Notes: a model not told the origin generated them from the sequence alone. DNA of 64,000 nucleotides from Duganella rivi (GCF_009857435.1 NZ_WWCK01000003.1:620001-684000); one strand, 5' to 3'; shown: positions 1 to 9,651, counted from the stretch's first letter. Numbers and translations: made by a program.

Positions 1-613
1 GGCGCTCGGCCTTTTTGGCGCGCTCGGGCGACAGGCGCACCAGCGAGAAGTCGGACGTACCGCCGCCGATGTCGGCGATCAGCACCAATTCTTCGCGGTC
101 GATTTGCGACTCGTAGTCGAACGCCGCGGCAATCGGCTCGAACTGGAAAGCGATGTCTTTAAAACCGACCGAGCGGGCGATCTCGCCCAGCGTGTCTTGC
201 GCCAGCTGGTCGTTTTCCTGACTGTCGTCAATGAAGTGCACTGGACGGCCGAACACCGCCGAGGTGAATTCGCGGCCGGCAGCACGCTCGGCGCGCAGCT
301 TCAACTCGCCGATGAACTGCGCCAGCAGCATGCGGAATGGCAGCGCGCGGCCGCCCACCTCGGTCTGGCCGTCGATCAGGCTGGTGCCGAGCAGACTCTT
401 CATGGAGCGCATCAGGCGCCCTTCGTAGCCGGCCAGGTATTCGCCCAGCGCGGCACGGCCGTAGGTGACTTCGTCGTCATCCGCGTTAAAGAACACGACC
501 GAGGGCAAGGTCGCCTTGCCGTCCTCCAGTCCCAGCATCACCGGGTGGCCGGGACGCACCCAGCCAACGGTGGAATTGGACGTTCCGAAATCAACGCCGC
601 AAGCAATGGCCAT
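1..613 (-). CDS. Hsp70-family chaperone (YegD/HscC-like), C-terminus outside window
   Basis: This is an ATP-dependent Hsp70-type chaperone of the cytoplasm. Only the first 204 codons are present, because the gene runs leftward out of the window. The start ATG (complement of 611-613) opens MAIACGVDFGTSNSTVG, which is the first phosphate-binding loop of the actin/Hsp70 ATPase fold. Near residue 190 the second phosphate loop reads ADIGGGTSDFS. The early part carries an insert-rich segment typical of YegD-like proteins rather than canonical DnaK. No dnaJ or grpE is adjacent, which also argues against DnaK. The substrate-binding part cannot be seen. Confidence 0.85.
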   Translation of the reverse strand, partial: MAIACGVDFGTSNSTVGWVRPGHPVMLGLEDGKATLPSVVFFNADDDEVTYGRAALGEYLAGYEGRLMRSMKSLLGTSLIDGQTEVGGRALPFRMLLAQFIGELKLRAERAAGREFTSAVFGRPVHFIDDSQENDQLAQDTLGEIARSVGFKDIAFQFEPIAAAFDYESQIDREELVLIADIGGGTSDFSLVRLSPERAKKAER

Positions 614-802
614 CTTGCCTCTTCCTCTAAATTAAGGGGCGATATGCTATCAGAAAAAGCGCTCTCGCAGGGAAAATTGCATCATAGCCACATGGGATGG
701 GATATTTCTTTACAGAAATGCGATATTTATTGCCATTAAGTAAGATTTTAATTATCCTAGATTACCTCATAAAAATGCGAGCCGACCGCTGCGCCCGAGA
801 CG

Positions 803-1927
803 ATGACCAAAGCCAAGCTGCCCGTGGAACACTGCGCGACCGAGATGAAGGCCCAGATCGCCGGCGAACACCGCCGCGTGACTTCATATGATGTTGCACT
901 GGTGGCCGGGGTGTCGCAATCGGCGGTCTCGCGCTGTTTCAAGCCGGGTGCCAGCGTTTCCAAGGACACCTACGCGCGGGTCATGCATGCCGCCACCCTG
1001 CTCGACTACATTCCCAACGCCGCCGCCCGCAGCCTGATCACGCGCCGCTCGAACATGGTGGCGCTGCTGATTACCAATCAGGCCAATCTGTACTACCCGG
1101 AACTGCTGGCCGAACTGAGCCAGCACATCAACGCGCGCGGCAAGCGCGTGCTGCTGTTCACCTTGCAGCGCGAGGCCGATGTCGACCGCGTGCTGGCCGA
1201 TGTCTGGCAGTACCAGGTTGACGGCGTGATTGCTGCGGCCCGCTTGTCGGCCGAGCATATCGCCGAATTCGAGCGCCGCCGCATGCCGCTGGTGGTGTTT
1301 AACCGCGTACTGCGCGATCATTCCGTCAACACCGTCGCTTGCGACCACCTGGAGGCCGGCCGCATGCTGGCGTCCAGGCTGGCGGCGGCCGGGCACCGCC
1401 AGTTCGGCATCATCGGCGGCGACATGGATTCCAGCGTGGCCAGCGAGCGCCGCCGTGGCGCCTGCGAGCGCATCGCCGAACTGGGACTGCCGGCGCCGGT
1501 GGTGGTGCCGGGCCAGTACGATTACCGTAGCGGCGCCTTGGGCCTGAAGGCCATCATCGCGCAACTGGGCGGCGTGCCGGACGCCATTATCTGCGGCAGC
1601 GACGTGATGGCGATCGGCTGCCTCGACTGCGCGCGCCACGAACTTGGCCTTGACGTGCCGGGCCAGCTGTCGGTAGCCGGCTTTGATGCGGTGGAGCCGT
1701 CCAACTGGATCAGCTACAACCTCACCACGCTGCGCCAGCCGATGCCGAAAATGGCCGCTGCCGCCGCCGAACTGCTGTGCGCCCGCATCGACCGCCACGA
1801 AGACGAGACCGAGAAGCGCGTCTTCAGCGCCCAGTTCATCGAAGGCGCCACCGCGCGCCTGGCGCCGCTGGCGGCCACCCCGCCGCGCGCTGCTACCGGC
1901 TTGCCGCTGCCGGTCGCTATAATGTAG
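803..1927 (+). CDS. LacI-family transcriptional regulator
   Basis: A 374-residue DNA-binding regulator. The LacI helix-turn-helix lies at about residues 27-75 (SYDVALVAGVSQSAVSRCF, then a hinge ending IPNAAARSL). It is followed by a periplasmic-binding-protein-like sensor domain to the C-terminus. An N-terminal tail of about 26 residues precedes the HTH, which is longer than usual for the family. The ligand cannot be told: no sugar or organic-acid catabolic operon adjoins it, and the next gene, a helicase, begins 3 nt after its stop. The 190-nt upstream spacer is AT-rich and probably holds the promoter. Confidence 0.85.
   Translation: MTKAKLPVEHCATEMKAQIAGEHRRVTSYDVALVAGVSQSAVSRCFKPGASVSKDTYARVMHAATLLDYIPNAAARSLITRRSNMVALLITNQANLYYPELLAELSQHINARGKRVLLFTLQREADVDRVLADVWQYQVDGVIAAARLSAEHIAEFERRRMPLVVFNRVLRDHSVNTVACDHLEAGRMLASRLAAAGHRQFGIIGGDMDSSVASERRRGACERIAELGLPAPVVVPGQYDYRSGALGLKAIIAQLGGVPDAIICGSDVMAIGCLDCARHELGLDVPGQLSVAGFDAVEPSNWISYNLTTLRQPMPKMAAAAAELLCARIDRHEDETEKRVFSAQFIEGATARLAPLAATPPRAATGLPLPVAIM
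1918..1923 (+). promoter_or_regulatory. Perfect TATAAT box 7 nt before a helicase ATG
   Basis: A consensus -10 hexamer lies inside the last codons of the LacI gene. A start site 7-8 nt downstream would coincide with the A of the helicase ATG at 1931, giving a leaderless or near-leaderless mRNA. No good -35 hexamer stands at 16-18 bp spacing, so the match could be chance. Confidence 0.35.
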
Positions 1928-1930
1928 CGG

Positions 1931-4096
1931 ATGAACGCACCCAACACCGTACGCTTTACTCCGCAAGGCCTGATCCCGACCGCTGAACAGACCGCCATTC
2001 AACTGGCGCAGAACAAGGTCGTCCTGATCGACGCCAACGCCGGCGCCGCCAAGACCACCACCTTGGCCCTGCGCATCGGCGAAGCGCTGGCGCGCGGCCT
2101 CGCGCCGGAGCAAATCCTTGCCCTTACCTTCACGCCGGAAGCGCGCGAAGTGCTGCGCCGCCGCTTGCTGGAAGTGGGCGTGGCGCGCGCCATGGTCGAG
2201 CGCATCGCGGTGCTGAGCTTTGACGATTTTTCGGCGTGGATGATGGACTTGGTCGACGGCGACGATGTGCGCCAGTGCCACGACACGCGCACGCTGAAGA
2301 ACTATGCGCTGCAAGCGATGGACGCGGCCGGCGAGCGCTACGCCGGCCGGGTCGATGGGCTGGAACTGCATACGCACAGCCTCGCGCTGAGCCAGTTCCT
2401 TGACGTGCAGCTGAATCTGAAGGCCACCATGGCGCTCGACAGCGATGTCGAGTTCATGGGCCCGGAGGAAGCGGCCGAAGTGCTGGGCGTGCCGGTGTCC
2501 GATTATGTGGCCACGCTGGAATACGAGCGCCTGCGGCTGGACGGGGGCGCCGGTGCGGTGTTCCGCGGCCCATTCGACGCCACCTACGACTTGGCCTGCA
2601 ATCTGCATGAAGGCGGACGACTGGCAGAACAATTCCCCGATTACCGGCTGGTGCTGTGCGACGAGCTGCACGACTTGAACGAGGCCGCCTTCCGCATTCT
2701 TGAGGCGCTGATCGACCGCCCACAGTGCTTTTTCGTCGGCGCAGGCGACAAAGACCAGGTGATTCACGCCAAGCTGGGCGCGAGCGCCGAGTATCTGAAC
2801 CGCCGCTTTGGCGAGCGCTATCCCAAGCTGCAACGCTACCCGCTGACGCAAACCTACCGCCATGGCCCGCATCTGGCCTACGCCATGGCCGAGTTCAAGC
2901 AAAAGCAGATCGAATCGCAGCTGCCGCTGCGTACCGAGATCGAACAAGCCCATTACGGCAGCGCCGCAGCGTGCGCGCAGCTTGCCGTGGCCGCCGTGCG
3001 CCAATGGAAGGCCGACGGCTACGATATCGACGGCTGCGCCATCCTGATCCGCGACCGCCACCAATCGATGGCGATTGAAAACGCGCTGATCGACGCCGAT
3101 ATCGATTACCGCACACCGCCCATGGCCGGCTATTTGCAGCGCGACGAAATCCTGTTCCTGCGCGGCTTGCTGGCGATTGCGCTGAAAGACTTCGGCGCGG
3201 TCAAGTCCGAGCAGGTGCGCACCGCCATCGTGGATGCACTGGTGGCGTTCAGCGAGATGAAGTTCTCGCCGCGCAGCATGGACAACTTCAAGCAGCAGAT
3301 CCTGAAAAGCCCGGACTTGCTGGGCGAGCTGTTCCTGATCGAAGACGAGCGCCGCGACGGCGTGGTGGCCAGCTACCGCGACGTTGCCAGCGAAGCCACC
3401 AAGCGCGCCGTGATCGGCGCGCTGGCATGGCTGTCCACCGTCGACCCGGCCACGCCGGCGGCCACGGTGCTGACCGAGCTGTGCGAACGCGTGCAACTGA
3501 CGGCCACGGCGCGCCGCATCTTCGTGCGCGCTTACGACGCCGGCGTCATCAACAAATCCATCGCCAGCCTGCTGGAAGCGGCCGCCGCCTCCGGGCAAAG
3601 CCTGGCCGAATTCTGGCGCGCCGTGAACGCGCGCGAAGCCTTTATCCGCCGCAAGCGCGACCGCAAGTCGGTGCTGATCGAATGCGCGGCCAACGCCAAG
3701 GGCAAGGAATTCGATCACGTGATTTTGCCGTTTCTGCAAGATGGCGAGTTTCCTCATCCTTTGCAGCCCAAGCGCGAGGAGGAAAACCTGTTTTACGTGG
3801 CCGCCACCCGCGCCCGCGTGCGCCTGACCTTGCTGTCGCCAAGCGAGTCGGCGCAGCGCAGCAGCTTCATCGCGCAGATGCGCTTGCCTAAATCTTCAGC
3901 AGCCGCCGAGGCGGCGCTCGGCCGCAACGAACGCGCGCCGGTGGCAGCGCCGGCCAGCCGCCACTACCTCACTGCCGGCTTCCACGACAAGGATCAAGTG
4001 AAGGCGCTGGGCGCCAAATTCGACATCGCCCGCCGCGCCTGGTATGTCGAAAGTGATACGAATTTGGAAGCATTTGCCGCTTGGCTAAAAAAATAA
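1931..4096 (+). CDS. UvrD/Rep-like superfamily 1 helicase with C-terminal DUF5710 domain
   Basis: A 721-residue SF1 DNA helicase. Motif I is a Walker A variant, ANAGAAKTT, at residues 35-43. Motif Ia follows (ALTFTPEA). Motif II is DELHD near 244 instead of the usual DExxQD. Motif IV-like QTYRHG lies near 306, motif V KGKEFDHV near 590 and motif VI VAATRAR near 623. The last ~45 residues (from about 676) match the DUF5710 pattern, with KALGAKFD, WYV and a closing FAAWL; this small domain is usual in primases and DNA-processing proteins of mobile elements. The gene may be translated from a leaderless message, as no Shine-Dalgarno is evident. Role in repair or element defence is inferred. Confidence 0.85.
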   Translation: MNAPNTVRFTPQGLIPTAEQTAIQLAQNKVVLIDANAGAAKTTTLALRIGEALARGLAPEQILALTFTPEAREVLRRRLLEVGVARAMVERIAVLSFDDFSAWMMDLVDGDDVRQCHDTRTLKNYALQAMDAAGERYAGRVDGLELHTHSLALSQFLDVQLNLKATMALDSDVEFMGPEEAAEVLGVPVSDYVATLEYERLRLDGGAGAVFRGPFDATYDLACNLHEGGRLAEQFPDYRLVLCDELHDLNEAAFRILEALIDRPQCFFVGAGDKDQVIHAKLGASAEYLNRRFGERYPKLQRYPLTQTYRHGPHLAYAMAEFKQKQIESQLPLRTEIEQAHYGSAAACAQLAVAAVRQWKADGYDIDGCAILIRDRHQSMAIENALIDADIDYRTPPMAGYLQRDEILFLRGLLAIALKDFGAVKSEQVRTAIVDALVAFSEMKFSPRSMDNFKQQILKSPDLLGELFLIEDERRDGVVASYRDVASEATKRAVIGALAWLSTVDPATPAATVLTELCERVQLTATARRIFVRAYDAGVINKSIASLLEAAAASGQSLAEFWRAVNAREAFIRRKRDRKSVLIECAANAKGKEFDHVILPFLQDGEFPHPLQPKREEENLFYVAATRARVRLTLLSPSESAQRSSFIAQMRLPKSSAAAEAALGRNERAPVAAPASRHYLTAGFHDKDQVKALGAKFDIARRAWYVESDTNLEAFAAWLKK

Positions 4097-4130
4097 TGCA
4101 CGCGGCCAATATTTCCAAGGGAAACCCTTA

Positions 4131-4136
4131 TATAAT
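4131..4136 (+). promoter_or_regulatory. Likely -10 box of the OmpA-family lipoprotein gene
   Basis: A TATAAT hexamer in the 113-nt gap between the helicase and the lipoprotein gene. A small perfect inverted repeat, AAGGG-AAA-CCCTT (4117-4129), abuts it upstream and could be an operator. No convincing -35 is visible. The predicted leader would be about 65 nt. Confidence 0.5.
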
Positions 4137-4209
4137 ACCGGTCGCGGCTGGAGGTACAGCCTCACACCCTTGTGTGTCCCACAAACAAAACCAATTCGGG
4201 AGTATTACG

Positions 4210-4740
4210 ATGAAAGCTAAAACCAATATTCTGCTGGCAGCCTGCACCATCGCTCTGCTGAGCGCCTGCTCGACCCCAGCTCCAGCCCCTGCACCAGCAC
4301 CGGCGCCAGCCCCAGTTGCACCAGCACCTGCACCAGCACCAGTAGCTGCTCCAGTGGCCGCTCCAGTAGCTGCTCCACTGCCAGCCTACCTGGATCCAAA
4401 CAGCTCGATCTACAAAAACCGTAGCGTCTACTTCGACTTCGACAAGTACACCGTCAAGCCAGAATTCGACACCCTGGTTGCTGACCACGCCAAGTTCCTG
4501 GCTGCTAACCCGAACGTAGCGATCAAAGTCGAAGGCAACACCGACGACCGCGGCGGCGCAGAATACAATCTGGCCCTGGGTCAGAAACGTGCTCAAGCCC
4601 TGATCACCGCCCTGAAAGTACAAGGCGTAAAAGAAGGCCAAATGGAAGCCGTGTCGTACGGTAAAGAAAAATCGACCGGCACCGACAACGCTGCCCGCGC
4701 TCACGACCGTCGCGACGATATCGTTTACCCAAGCAAATAA
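4210..4740 (+). CDS. OmpA-family (Pal-like) outer-membrane lipoprotein
   Basis: A 176-residue peptidoglycan-associated lipoprotein. Start chosen at 4210 because GGGAG precedes it at 4199-4203 and the protein then opens with a lipoprotein signal ending LLSAC (Cys at about 21). An alternating Pro/Ala linker of about 40 residues follows; its DNA is a degenerate CCAGCA-type repeat. The OmpA C-terminal domain starts near residue 75 (VYFDFDKYTVKPEF) and holds the NTDDRGGAEYN peptidoglycan-binding signature. It is not in a tol cluster, so it may be a Pal paralogue rather than Pal itself. Codons are strongly biased, suggesting high expression. A good terminator follows. Confidence 0.92.
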   Translation: MKAKTNILLAACTIALLSACSTPAPAPAPAPAPAPVAPAPAPAPVAAPVAAPVAAPLPAYLDPNSSIYKNRSVYFDFDKYTVKPEFDTLVADHAKFLAANPNVAIKVEGNTDDRGGAEYNLALGQKRAQALITALKVQGVKEGQMEAVSYGKEKSTGTDNAARAHDRRDDIVYPSK

Positions 4741-4766
4741 TTTCGCTTAGTAAAGTGTTATTATGA

Positions 4767-4793
4767 AACGCCCGGCCTGTGCCGGGCGTTTTT
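4767..4793 (+). terminator. Rho-independent terminator after the OmpA-family gene
   Basis: A perfect 10-bp stem (AACGCCCGGC / GCCGGGCGTT) with a 4-nt loop runs into a T-run, 27 nt after the stop codon. Confidence 0.92.
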
Positions 4794-4898
4794 CGTTGTG
4801 GTAGTAGTTTTGTCTCTGCCTTAAGAGAGCGGTAAAAAGTTGCTGTAGTAGTTAAGCTGGAAGTTTCCATTCATCCCCAATCAGGCGAAGGAAGTTTC

Positions 4899-6338
4899 AT
4901 GAAGAATCTCACTACCGCGGCCGGCGCGCCGGTCGTTGACAACCAAAACACCCAGACCGCCGGCCCGCGCGGCCCAGTCCTCCTGCAAGATGTATGGCAT
5001 CTTGAAAAGCTGGCCCATTTCGCGCGCGAAGTGATACCGGAGCGCCGCATGCACGCCAAGGGCTCGGGCGCCTACGGCACGTTCACCGTTACCCACGACA
5101 TCACCAAGTACACGCGCGCGGCGCTGTTCTCGGAGATCGGCAAGAAAACCGATGTGTTCCTGCGCTTCTCCACCGTGGCAGGCGAGCGCGGCGCGGCCGA
5201 TGCCGAGCGCGATATTCGCGGCTTTGCCGTCAAGTTCTACACCGAGCAAGGCAACTGGGACATCGTCGGCAATAACACTCCGGTGTTCTTCTTCCGCGAT
5301 CCGCTGAAATTCCCGGACCTGAACCACGTGGTCAAGCGCGACCCGAAAACCAACCTGCGCAGCGCTGAAAATAACTGGGACTTCTGGACGCTGCTGCCGG
5401 AAGCCCTGCACCAGGTCACCATCGTCATGAGCGACCGTGGGATTCCGAAGGGCTACCGCCACATGCACGGTTTCGGCAGCCATACCTACAGCTTTATCAG
5501 CCCGGCCAATGAGCGCTTCTGGGTGAAGTTCCACTTCGTTTGCCAGCAAGGTATTGAGAACTTGAGCGATGCCGAATCCGCCGCGCTGATCGGCGTCGAC
5601 CGCGAAAGCTCGCAACGAGATTTGTTTGATGCCATCGAACGCAAAGAGTTCCCGCGCTGGAAGCTGGCGGTGCAGATCATGCCGGAAGCCGATGCCTCCA
5701 AGGTGCCTTACCATCCATTCGACCTGACCAAGATCTGGCCGCACAAGGATTACCCGCTGATCGATGTCGGCATTCTGGAACTGAACCGCAATCCTGAGAA
5801 CTACCACGCCGAGGTAGAGCAATCGGCGTTCTCGCCGGCCAATGTGGTACCGGGCGTGGGCTTCTCGCCGGACAAGATGCTGCAATCGCGCCTGTTCTCG
5901 TATGGCGATGCGGCGCGTTATCGCCTGGGCGTGAATCACCACCAAATCCCGGTGAATGCGCCGAAGTGCCCATTCCACAGCTACCACCGCGACGGCGCCA
6001 TGCGCGTCTTGCCGAACGAAGGCGGCAGCACGCCGTACGAGCCGAACAGCCGTGGCGAGTGGGCCGAGTCGCCGCAGTTCAAAGAACCGCCACTGTCGCT
6101 GGAAGGCGCGGCCGACCACTGGAACCACCGCGTCGACACCGACTACTACTCGCAGCCGGGCAACCTGTTCCGCCTGCTGACCGCCGAGAAGAAGCAACTG
6201 CTGTTTGAAAACACCGCACGCGCGATTCATGGCGTATCGAAACCGGTGCAGCAGCGCCACATCGACAACTGCACCCAAGCCGATCCAGCCTACGGCGCCG
6301 GCGTAGCAGCTGCGATCGCGGCACTCGAAGGTAAATAA
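4899..6338 (+). CDS. Monofunctional haem catalase (small-subunit type)
   Basis: A 479-residue catalase that splits hydrogen peroxide to water and oxygen. The catalytic His is in [10 protein letters not shown] (residue 52) and the catalytic Asn in [11 protein letters not shown] (about 125). The haem-ligand Tyr is in [12 protein letters not shown] (about 335). Length and the absence of a C-terminal flavodoxin-like domain indicate the small-subunit clade. No signal peptide is visible, so it is cytoplasmic. A clear ribosome site (GAAGGAAG) precedes the ATG. It stands alone, with a terminator upstream and a DUF29 gene downstream. Confidence 0.96.
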   Translation: MKNLTTAAGAPVVDNQNTQTAGPRGPVLLQDVWHLEKLAHFAREVIPERRMHAKGSGAYGTFTVTHDITKYTRAALFSEIGKKTDVFLRFSTVAGERGAADAERDIRGFAVKFYTEQGNWDIVGNNTPVFFFRDPLKFPDLNHVVKRDPKTNLRSAENNWDFWTLLPEALHQVTIVMSDRGIPKGYRHMHGFGSHTYSFISPANERFWVKFHFVCQQGIENLSDAESAALIGVDRESSQRDLFDAIERKEFPRWKLAVQIMPEADASKVPYHPFDLTKIWPHKDYPLIDVGILELNRNPENYHAEVEQSAFSPANVVPGVGFSPDKMLQSRLFSYGDAARYRLGVNHHQIPVNAPKCPFHSYHRDGAMRVLPNEGGSTPYEPNSRGEWAESPQFKEPPLSLEGAADHWNHRVDTDYYSQPGNLFRLLTAEKKQLLFENTARAIHGVSKPVQQRHIDNCTQADPAYGAGVAAAIAALEGK

Positions 6339-6410
6339 GGCTTCACTACTGAGTTGTATCAAACCTCAGAAAGAGCATAGGATTACCCTATGCCTCTCTG
6401 GAGGTGCGCC

Positions 6411-6863
6411 ATGCAAACGCTAGTTCAATCCCGCAGCAGCCCAAGCTACGACGACGATCTGGTGCAATGGATAGATGCGCAAATCCATCTGCTACTGGAA
6501 AACAGATTTTCGGAACTCGATATCGAAAATCTGGTCGAGGAGCTGGACGGCATGAGAACCAAAGAACTGCACGCCCTGAAAAACAGGCTAAGAGTGCTCA
6601 TCATGCACTTGCTGAAGTGCGAATTTCAAAAAAACCATCCACAAAACAAATGGCACGCCACGCTGATCGAACAACGCGTGCGCATTCATGATTTGCTTGC
6701 TGACAGTCCCAGCCTACGCCGCAAGCTAGAGGAGTTCGCCCGCGTCAACTATCCATACGCGCGCAAGGTGGCGGCCCTGGAGACGCACCTGCCGCTGAAT
6801 AGCTTTCCTGCTGAAAATTCCTACTCTGTTGAGCAAATACTCGACGACGAGTTTATACCGTAA
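6411..6863 (+). CDS. DUF29 family protein
   Basis: A 150-residue soluble protein of the DUF29 family: YDDDLVQWIDAQIHLLLENRF, then a conserved IENLVEELDGM segment, and a basic helical C-terminal half. The function of the family is unknown. The start at 6411 was preferred to an in-frame ATG 21 nt upstream, because GGAGG sits at 6400-6404 with ideal spacing to 6411. The 3' end overlaps the convergent SulP gene by 11 nt. Positions quoted in a slightly shortened motif; identification is from family pattern recognition. Confidence 0.85.
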   Translation: MQTLVQSRSSPSYDDDLVQWIDAQIHLLLENRFSELDIENLVEELDGMRTKELHALKNRLRVLIMHLLKCEFQKNHPQNKWHATLIEQRVRIHDLLADSPSLRRKLEEFARVNYPYARKVAALETHLPLNSFPAENSYSVEQILDDEFIP

Positions 6864-8298
6864 CCATCACGCCAGAGCGCTGTAGCAGCGATGCGCAGCG
6901 CTGGGAGAGGTGCTGCACTTGCAGCGTTTTGTCGGCCTTGGCATAGCGCTCGCGCAGCGCGGCCAACGCCACCAAGGCGGAATGATCGGCCAGCCGCAGG
7001 TGGCGGCAATCGAGCACCACCTGCTGCGGATCATCCTTCGGCTCGAACAAGGCATTGAAATGCTCAACCGACGCAAAGAATAGCGTACCGTGCGGCGAGT
7101 AGGTTTTGACGCCTTCTGCCAGCGTCGCATCCATCTTCACTTCTCGCGCATGGCGCCAGGCGAAGCTGAGCGCCGCAATCACGATCCCGCACAGCACCGC
7201 CGTGGCCAGATCGGTAGCGACGGTAATCGCGGTCACAACAACGATCAGCAAGGCATCATGACGCGGCACCTTGCCCAACACCTGCAAGGAACTCCACGCG
7301 AAAGTCTGCTGCGCCACCACAAACATCACACCGACGAGTGCCGCTAGCGGAATGCGCTCGATCCACGGCGACAAAAACAGTATAAACAGTAATATCATTA
7401 CACCAGCAACAGCGCCGGAAACGCGGGTGCGGCCGCCGGAGCCGAGATTAATCATGGTCTGTCCGATCATCGCGCAGCCGCCCATGCCGCCAAACAGGCC
7501 GGATGCCACGTTGGCCGCACCGAGCGCTACACACTCGCGGTCAGGCAAACCGCGCGTCTCGGTAATTTCATCGGTAAGATTAAAGGTCAGCAGCGTTTCC
7601 AGCAGCCCGACCATCGCCATCAGCGCCGCGTAGGGCAGCACGATGCGCAAGGTCTCCATGCTGAACGGCACCGCCGGCAGCGCAAATACCGGCAAGCCGC
7701 CAGCGATGTGCGCCATATCGCCCAAGGTATGCACCGGCAAATGCAGCACCTGCACCAGCAGGCCAACGCTGATAATCGCCACCAGCGCCGGCGGCACCGC
7801 CTTGGTCAAACGCGGCAACAGGTAGACGATGGCCATGGTCAGCAGCACCAGCCCGCCCATCCACGCCAGCGAAGCACCTTGCAGCCACGCACCATCCGCC
7901 TTGAAATGTTGCAGCTGCGACCACGCAATCACAATCGCCAAGCCGTTGACGAAGCCCAGCATCACCGGATGCGGCACCATGCTGACCAGTTTGCCTAGCC
8001 GCAGCACGCCAAATAGCAGCATGATGAGACCGCTAATCACGACCGTCGCGAGGAAATACTGCAAGCCATGCTGGGCCACCAAGGCCACAATCACCACCGC
8101 CATCGAACCGGCGGCGCCGGAAATCATGCCGGGACGACCACCAAACAAGGCCGTAATCGTGCAAATAAAGAAAGCCCCGTACAGTCCGGCAAGCGGATTC
8201 AGATGCGCCACCAGCGCAAACGCGATGCATTCGGGAACCAGCGCAAACGACGTGGTCAAGCCAGCGAGCGCGTTTTTAGAGAATTGGGAGGACCACAT
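6853..8298 (-). CDS. SulP-family anion transporter with STAS domain
   Basis: A 481-residue inner-membrane SLC26/SulP permease, likely for sulfate, bicarbonate or another anion. The N-terminal ~380 residues form many hydrophobic segments with the family signature around PLAGLYGAFF and FGGRPGMISGAAGSMAV. The C-terminal ~100 residues are a STAS domain (VVLDCRHLRLADHSALVAL). An upstream TTG in frame at 8307 is possible, but the ATG at 8298 is taken; neither has a good ribosome site. The substrate is not identifiable by sequence alone. It converges with the DUF29 gene. Confidence 0.9.
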   Translation of the reverse strand: MWSSQFSKNALAGLTTSFALVPECIAFALVAHLNPLAGLYGAFFICTITALFGGRPGMISGAAGSMAVVIVALVAQHGLQYFLATVVISGLIMLLFGVLRLGKLVSMVPHPVMLGFVNGLAIVIAWSQLQHFKADGAWLQGASLAWMGGLVLLTMAIVYLLPRLTKAVPPALVAIISVGLLVQVLHLPVHTLGDMAHIAGGLPVFALPAVPFSMETLRIVLPYAALMAMVGLLETLLTFNLTDEITETRGLPDRECVALGAANVASGLFGGMGGCAMIGQTMINLGSGGRTRVSGAVAGVMILLFILFLSPWIERIPLAALVGVMFVVAQQTFAWSSLQVLGKVPRHDALLIVVVTAITVATDLATAVLCGIVIAALSFAWRHAREVKMDATLAEGVKTYSPHGTLFFASVEHFNALFEPKDDPQQVVLDCRHLRLADHSALVALAALRERYAKADKTLQVQHLSQRCASLLQRSGVMVTV

Positions 8299-8466
8299 GG
8301 AGGACAATTCGACAGGAAACGATGCGAAAAAGCGACAGCCCGTGCATTCTACACGTGCTGTCGCGATTTCTCATCGTCATGGGTGAACTGGCGCACATTC
8401 AGGACGGGGCTGGCACAGGCACAATGGCGGCGTACGATCGATCAACCTAGCCAGTCAAACTACGCC

Positions 8467-8679
8467 ATGACTACCTTGCACACCGCCAGCTACGCCCTGC
8501 AACGACAAAAACTTGCTGTGGAAAGAACGCTATATGCGCGTTCGACCGAAGAATCCCTGCTGGCGGCCCGCTGGGCTAGCGCCTGGCACAAGCTGGTGCA
8601 GCGTAAGCTGGACCAAGACTTGGCAGCGCGGATGCCACAAGGTTTCCTGCTGCGCCCAACGTCCCGCGTTCTGCACTAA
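8467..8679 (+). CDS. Small hypothetical protein (70 aa)
   Basis: A short reading frame between the divergent side of the SulP gene and the convergent Crp/Fnr gene; it ends one base before the latter's stop. The product is basic and soluble, with a helical middle (AARWASAWHKLVQRKL). No family is recognised and no clear ribosome site precedes the ATG. It may be a real small gene, or chance coding in a GC-rich gap. Confidence 0.4.
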   Translation: MTTLHTASYALQRQKLAVERTLYARSTEESLLAARWASAWHKLVQRKLDQDLAARMPQGFLLRPTSRVLH

Positions 8680-9417
8680 TTACGCTGCGTAGCGTTGCGA
8701 TGCCGAGGCTGCGGTACTGCGGCCTTGGTAGCAATTGCCTGCACGGCGTTCCATGCCATCCCGATCCAGTACCGTCACGCAGCCGCGGCGGTAAGTAATC
8801 AGTCCTTCCTGCGCCAGCTTGCCGGCCGCGCCGGTGATGCTCTCGCGGCGCACGCCCAGCATATTGGCGATCATTTCCTGCGTTACTTTCAGCTCGTTGC
8901 TCAGCGAACGATCCAGACGTTCCAGCAGCCAGCGGCACAGCTTCTGTTCGATGCTGGTGTGGCGGCTGCCGGCAACGCTTTGCGCCAACTGGGCGAACAT
9001 GGTGCTGGTGTAGCGCATCAATTGCTGGGCCAGCGCGCCGCCGCTGTAGAACAGCTCGCGCAGCTGTGCCGTTTTCAGGCGATAGCCATAGCCGGCGGTC
9101 TGCACCACGGCGCCAAAGCTGGCGCGCTCGGAAGGATGCAAGGCCACGCCCACCACGCCTTCGCGGCCGACCACGGCAATCTCGGTGGTGGCGCCGTCCT
9201 CCATCACGTACTGGAGCGAGACGATAGCATTGGTTGGGAAATAGGTGTATTCGACGGAATCGCCGTAATCGAACAGGTGCTTCCCTTCCGGCAAAGTCAC
9301 CAGTTCCAGATCGGCAAACAAAGCCAGCAAATCCTCGCGTGACAAAGCACGCAATAAATCATTCTGCTGAGCGCCAATCAGGCTGATGGACTGCGAGGAA
9401 GTTTGGATTGCGGTCAT
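8680..9417 (-). CDS. Crp/Fnr-family transcriptional regulator
   Basis: A 245-residue regulator. A cyclic-nucleotide-binding-type beta-roll fills about residues 28-150 (EGKHLFDYGDSVEYTYFPTN). A winged helix of the Crp type follows near 170-225 (TQEMIANMLGVRRESIT). The cysteines needed for an Fnr iron-sulfur cluster are absent from the N-terminus, so it is not an oxygen-sensing Fnr. AGGGG precedes the ATG. It is divergent to the transposase element and convergent with a small gene. The effector is unknown. Confidence 0.9.
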   Translation of the reverse strand: MTAIQTSSQSISLIGAQQNDLLRALSREDLLALFADLELVTLPEGKHLFDYGDSVEYTYFPTNAIVSLQYVMEDGATTEIAVVGREGVVGVALHPSERASFGAVVQTAGYGYRLKTAQLRELFYSGGALAQQLMRYTSTMFAQLAQSVAGSRHTSIEQKLCRWLLERLDRSLSNELKVTQEMIANMLGVRRESITGAAGKLAQEGLITYRRGCVTVLDRDGMERRAGNCYQGRSTAASASQRYAA

Positions 9418-9548
9418 GATATGCCCCTGTTCGTGTCTGTCTTGTTGATGTAGACACTATATCCAGCGGCCTAAGCCGCCGGTATAGGAGCACCTTGTAG
9501 TCCTATGTAGGCTATGAACATTGCAAAATGTCATCTTAGTCCTACGCC

Positions 9549-9579
9549 AACTCCGGGGTCAGGTCCCCCATTTCTACAC
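9549..9579 (+). repeat. Left 31-bp terminal inverted repeat of the RAYT unit
   Basis: The outer part is AACTCCGGGGTCAGGTCCCC, followed by CATTTCTACAC. It matches the complement of 10499-10529 at every position. The inner GGGGTCAGGTCCCC can fold on itself. Confidence 0.95.
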
Positions 9580-9651
9580 AATCTCATCCATACGCGCTCA
9601 TTTATTGATCTGTGCCAGGTTTTAGATCAGGAAGGCATTTACCCTTTCTTC

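Noticed and set aside
884-3757. 957-codon open frame on the minus strand
   Set aside because: It is antisense to the LacI and helicase genes and rich in Arg/Gln/Ala/His as expected of a GC-rich shadow frame; no domain is recognisable.
4276-4385. Apparent short tandem repeat in DNA
   Set aside because: It is the coding sequence for the Pro/Ala linker of the OmpA-family lipoprotein, explained by amino-acid composition.
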